From Chryseolinea soli (GTDB lineage Bacteria; Bacteroidota; Bacteroidia; Cytophagales; Cyclobacteriaceae), in assembly GCF_003589925.1 (NCBI RefSeq), contig NZ_CP032382.1, positions 2,852,001 through 2,916,000 on the forward strand: a stretch of 64,000 bases of DNA, written 5' to 3'. A program made the position numbers and the translations under genes. Positions 61,247 to 64,000 of this stretch are shown here, one piece after another. The notes beneath the pieces are model-generated. The model saw only the letters and a list, made by a program, of their open reading frames with translations, was not told the origin of the DNA and did no database searches. Every line of letters starts with the position of its first letter. The first letter of the stretch is position 1.

Positions 61247-63649
61247 ATGTTCCGCAACTATATCAAGATCGGCTTTCGCAACCTCGTAAAAAACAAAGTC
61301 TACACCCTCATCAACATTTCGGGTTTAGCCATCGGGTTGGCGTGCTTTATCCTGATCGCGTTATACATCCACCATGAGACCGGGTTTGACACGATGTATG
61401 CCAACGCCGACAACATCTACCGCATCAATACGCACGTGGACGTGAACGGTGCCTCCAACGTGTATCCGTCCGCACACTACCCGGCTGTGTTCGACATGGT
61501 GCAGGACTATCCGGAAGCCGTGAATGCCACGACGATGTACCGCATGTTCTTTCTGAGCAACGCCGTACCCAAAGTTCGCTATGGCGATGCCGAATTTGAA
61601 GAAACGAAATTCTACCTGGTAGACTCCAGCTTTTTTACGGTATTCGATTTTGAATTTCAATACGGCAATGCCGCCAAAGCTTTCGAGAACAACAATTCGG
61701 TGGTACTGACCGAAGCCATGGCAAAAAAATATTTTGGCGACACCAATCCCATGGGCAAGTTATTGCAACTGCAGGATACCGTGACGTTGAAAGTGACCGG
61801 CGTGCTCAAACCGATAAAAGGAAAGACACACCTTGAGTTTGATTTCCTGGCCAACGCCAAACCGTATCTCAACCAGTTCATTGGTTTTCGGGTAGATCAC
61901 GCCTATGTTGGCTTATGGTATTACTGCTATGTCGTGCTTCAACCGGGCAGTTCGCCGGCGGCATTGGAGTCGAAACTTCCGGCCTTTGTAAAAAAATATT
62001 ATCCCCCGCGCTATACGGACAACAATGCGCGGCTCACCCTCCAGAGCATCAAAGACATTCATTTGTATTCTGATTTCACCGGCGGGGAGATGTCGGTGAG
62101 TGGCAATATTCAATATATCTACACACTCGGGTCCATTGCCGTGCTGGTGTTGCTGATTGCCTGTATCAATTTTATGAACCTGTCCATCGCGCGTTTCTCG
62201 AACCGGGGCAAGGAAGTAGGCATGCGCAAAGTGATGGGCGCGGAGAAGCAGAACCTGATCTTCCAGTTTTTGGGCGAGTCGGTGCTCATCGCGTTGATGG
62301 CCGGTGTCGTGTCGCTGGTGTTGGTGCGCTTGTCGATGCCTGTTTTTAATGCGCTCGCCAATGTGCAGTTGGATGCGATGGAAATGATCAGGCCGTTCAA
62401 CCTCCTGGTGATCCTCGCCATCATTTTGTTCACGGGGTTGCTGGCAGGCCTTTATCCGGCAGTGGTCATGGCGGCCTTTCAGCCGGTAAAAGTATTAAAG
62501 GGTTTGCACAAGGCAGGGCATCAAAAGATCAACCTGCGAAAGGTGTTGGTGATCGGTCAGTTCACCGTGTCGCTCATTCTGTTGATTGGAACGTTGGTGA
62601 TCTCCAATCAACTGGATTTCATGCGCAACAAAGATCTTGGCTTTGCTAAGGATCAGATCATGATGATCCCCACGAGCAGCCAGGCGTTGGCGCGCGACTT
62701 TGCAACCTTCAAAAATAAACTCAAGCAACAGGAATCGATTGCCGCGGTTACACACGTTTCGCATAACCTCGGACAGGAAACGTTGCCCTATCTGCCCCTG
62801 TTTGTAGAAGGCAAGGAAGAAGAGCAAATGCTGCCGACAATGACGGTGGGATACGATTTTCTGGAGACCTTCGATATAGAAGTAGTGAACGGCAGATTTT
62901 TTGATGTCGACCATAACACCGACAGCACGCAGGCCTTTGTGATCAACGAATCGGCGGCCAAGGCGTTGAATTGGTCCGATCCGATCGGCCGGAAGATGTC
63001 CTTTGGTGTGGGAGGAAATCCAAATAGTGTGGTGATCGGTGTGGTGAAGGATTTTAATTTCGATCCGCTGCGCAACAAGGTGGGGCCGCTGGTCATGAAT
63101 TTTTCGCCGGTGCAGGGCAATGTGGCAGTGAAAATAAAACCTGGAGACTATCAAAGCACATTGGCGGCTGTGAAGAAAGCCTGGGGTGAGATCGAAACCG
63201 AAAAGCCCTTTGCTTTTTATTTCCTCGACGAAGGACTGGCCAAAACCTATGTGGCGGAAGAGAACCTTGCATTGGTGTTCAAATATTTTTGTGGCCTTGC
63301 CATTTTTGTGGCCTCCCTGGGCTTGTTTGCGTTGGCCAGCTTCAGCGCCGAGCGCCGGTTGAAAGAGATCGGTGTGCGCAAAGTGTTGGGAGCTTCTGAG
63401 GCAGGGCTTGTGGTTTTGTTGTACAAGGAATTCCTCGTACTGATTCTGATCTCCTTCATCGTAGCCAGCCCGTTGGCGTACTACTTCTTTAACCGATGGC
63501 TAAACGAGTTTGCCTACCGCATCGACATCGGTGTGATGCCCTACCTGATTGCCGTGGTGTTCATCACGCTCATCGCGCTGATCACCGTGGGCTATCAATC
63601 CATTTCGGCGGCGCGCAGCAATCCGGTAAAGATCCTGCGAAGCGAGTAG
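61247..63649 (+). CDS. FtsX-family ABC transporter permease (MacB-type, 800 residues)
   Basis: The 800-residue product has an N-terminal membrane segment (VYTLINISGLAIGLACFILIALYIH), a MacB_PCD periplasmic domain (~50-280), a first FtsX block of three segments (~290-420), a second periplasmic domain, and a second FtsX block (~680-790, NPVKILRSE at the end). These large single-gene permeases are abundant in Bacteroidota, often without a linked ATPase, and none is here. Likely exporter or envelope-stress function. Confidence 0.93.
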   Translation: MFRNYIKIGFRNLVKNKVYTLINISGLAIGLACFILIALYIHHETGFDTMYANADNIYRINTHVDVNGASNVYPSAHYPAVFDMVQDYPEAVNATTMYRMFFLSNAVPKVRYGDAEFEETKFYLVDSSFFTVFDFEFQYGNAAKAFENNNSVVLTEAMAKKYFGDTNPMGKLLQLQDTVTLKVTGVLKPIKGKTHLEFDFLANAKPYLNQFIGFRVDHAYVGLWYYCYVVLQPGSSPAALESKLPAFVKKYYPPRYTDNNARLTLQSIKDIHLYSDFTGGEMSVSGNIQYIYTLGSIAVLVLLIACINFMNLSIARFSNRGKEVGMRKVMGAEKQNLIFQFLGESVLIALMAGVVSLVLVRLSMPVFNALANVQLDAMEMIRPFNLLVILAIILFTGLLAGLYPAVVMAAFQPVKVLKGLHKAGHQKINLRKVLVIGQFTVSLILLIGTLVISNQLDFMRNKDLGFAKDQIMMIPTSSQALARDFATFKNKLKQQESIAAVTHVSHNLGQETLPYLPLFVEGKEEEQMLPTMTVGYDFLETFDIEVVNGRFFDVDHNTDSTQAFVINESAAKALNWSDPIGRKMSFGVGGNPNSVVIGVVKDFNFDPLRNKVGPLVMNFSPVQGNVAVKIKPGDYQSTLAAVKKAWGEIETEKPFAFYFLDEGLAKTYVAEENLALVFKYFCGLAIFVASLGLFALASFSAERRLKEIGVRKVLGASEAGLVVLLYKEFLVLILISFIVASPLAYYFFNRWLNEFAYRIDIGVMPYLIAVVFITLIALITVGYQSISAARSNPVKILRSE

Positions 63650-63680
63650 CGCAAGCGTGGATAGTATTTGGTGGTAACCC

Positions 63681-64000
63681 TTAAAGGGTAAAGGGAATGG
63701 GGACCAATTGCCTTGACTTAATGGGTTTGCCCAAATGCGTGGCCGGCTTCCAATCGGGCATGATCTTTACGAGGCGCAAAGCTTCTTTGTCGCACGACGG
63801 GCACAAGCCACGTTCAATATGCTCTTCCACTATTTTTCCATTGGTGTCTACCCAGAATTCTACGAAGACCTTGCCCACGACGATGTTGTGGGGTTGTTTC
63901 CATTTGAAATTTTTGCGGAAGAATTTGGTCATGCCGCTGGCGCCACCGGGAAATTCAGCGGGGGTGTCGGCAGCCATGTAGATGATCTTGGTCACCGTGT
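63681..64000 (-). CDS. TonB C-terminal-domain protein, truncated by the window end
   Basis: The frame is open through the right edge; at least 106 codons are present. The visible part ends with a TonB-type domain: EFPGGASGMTKFFRKNFKWKQPHNIVVGKVFVEFWVDTNGKIVEEHIERGLCPSCDKEALRLVKIMPDWKPATHLGKPIKSRQLVPIPFTL. The PEFPGG-like motif and KxxF segment are typical of Bacteroidota energy-transducer-like proteins. The N-terminus, including any membrane anchor, is outside the window. Convergent with the FtsX permease gene by 31 nt. Confidence 0.82.
   Translation of the reverse strand, partial: TVTKIIYMAADTPAEFPGGASGMTKFFRKNFKWKQPHNIVVGKVFVEFWVDTNGKIVEEHIERGLCPSCDKEALRLVKIMPDWKPATHLGKPIKSRQLVPIPFTL

Noticed and set aside
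1..64000. CRISPR arrays, tRNA/rRNA genes, transposase genes
   Set aside because: No regularly spaced identical repeats, no cloverleaf or rRNA-like stretches and no transposase-like proteins were seen on reading both strands by eye.

Overview
The window looks like chromosomal DNA from a member of the Bacteroidota, most likely a Cytophagales-type bacterium. The evidence is a bacillithiol gene (bshA), a GH3/serine-hydrolase fusion, 800-residue FtsX-type permeases, TonB C-terminal-domain proteins without other Ton parts, CarboxypepD_reg and IPT/NHL secreted proteins, and candidate promoters of the TTG-N19-TAnnTTTG type. No rRNA, tRNA, CRISPR array, phage or intact insertion sequence was seen. The species is an inference; no marker gene pins it down.

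Positions 1-20534 form a large surface-polysaccharide locus of the ABC-transporter-dependent type. It holds a Wzm permease and a Wzt ATPase with a C-terminal carbohydrate-binding-type domain, a polytopic membrane protein, about ten glycosyltransferases (GT2, GT4, GT8-like and unclassified DxD enzymes), three methyltransferases, one SDR sugar epimerase and an AsnB-type amidotransferase. From 4146 to 11790 the genes are coupled by stop/start overlaps, mostly ATGA. A two-gene minus-strand island (11798-13438) interrupts the run, and it resumes at 13516.

Positions 20734-22602 are a compact set: Lrp-family regulator, PyrR-like phosphoribosyltransferase and panB. The minus-strand block 22761-28006 has a PIN-PhoH protein, an AlbA/Schlafen-type protein, an orphan antitoxin-like gene and a MoxR/ChlI-like ATPase paired with a VWA protein. 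A tiny lipoprotein gene (28176-28304) with a good promoter and terminator follows. Next come a fatty-acid hydroxylase, bshA and the GH3/serine-hydrolase fusion.

Positions 33597-44942 carry mutL, two adjacent rhomboid proteases, a dehalogenase-like hydrolase, rlmN, the DUF1611/enolase-superfamily pair dgcN-dgcA, and a BlaR1/BlaI-like signalling pair with two perfect palindromic operator candidates. Positions 45133-53677 hold an IPT/NHL lipoprotein, a third rhomboid with extra domains, clpB and a GT3-type glycogen synthase. Positions 53697-64000 are small metabolic and regulatory genes: a GlxA-type AraC regulator flanked by matching two-half-site operator candidates, VOC, O-methyltransferase, a Tat-exported sugar isomerase-like protein with a Dabb partner, a MORN/TonB protein, a hydrolase, NUDIX, an FtsX permease and a truncated TonB-domain gene.

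Repeats worth noting are a family of TTTGTTGGTG hairpins (four copies, two of them mirror images of each other), a heptanucleotide GGAGCCA tandem array and a 51-bp GC-rich inverted repeat.
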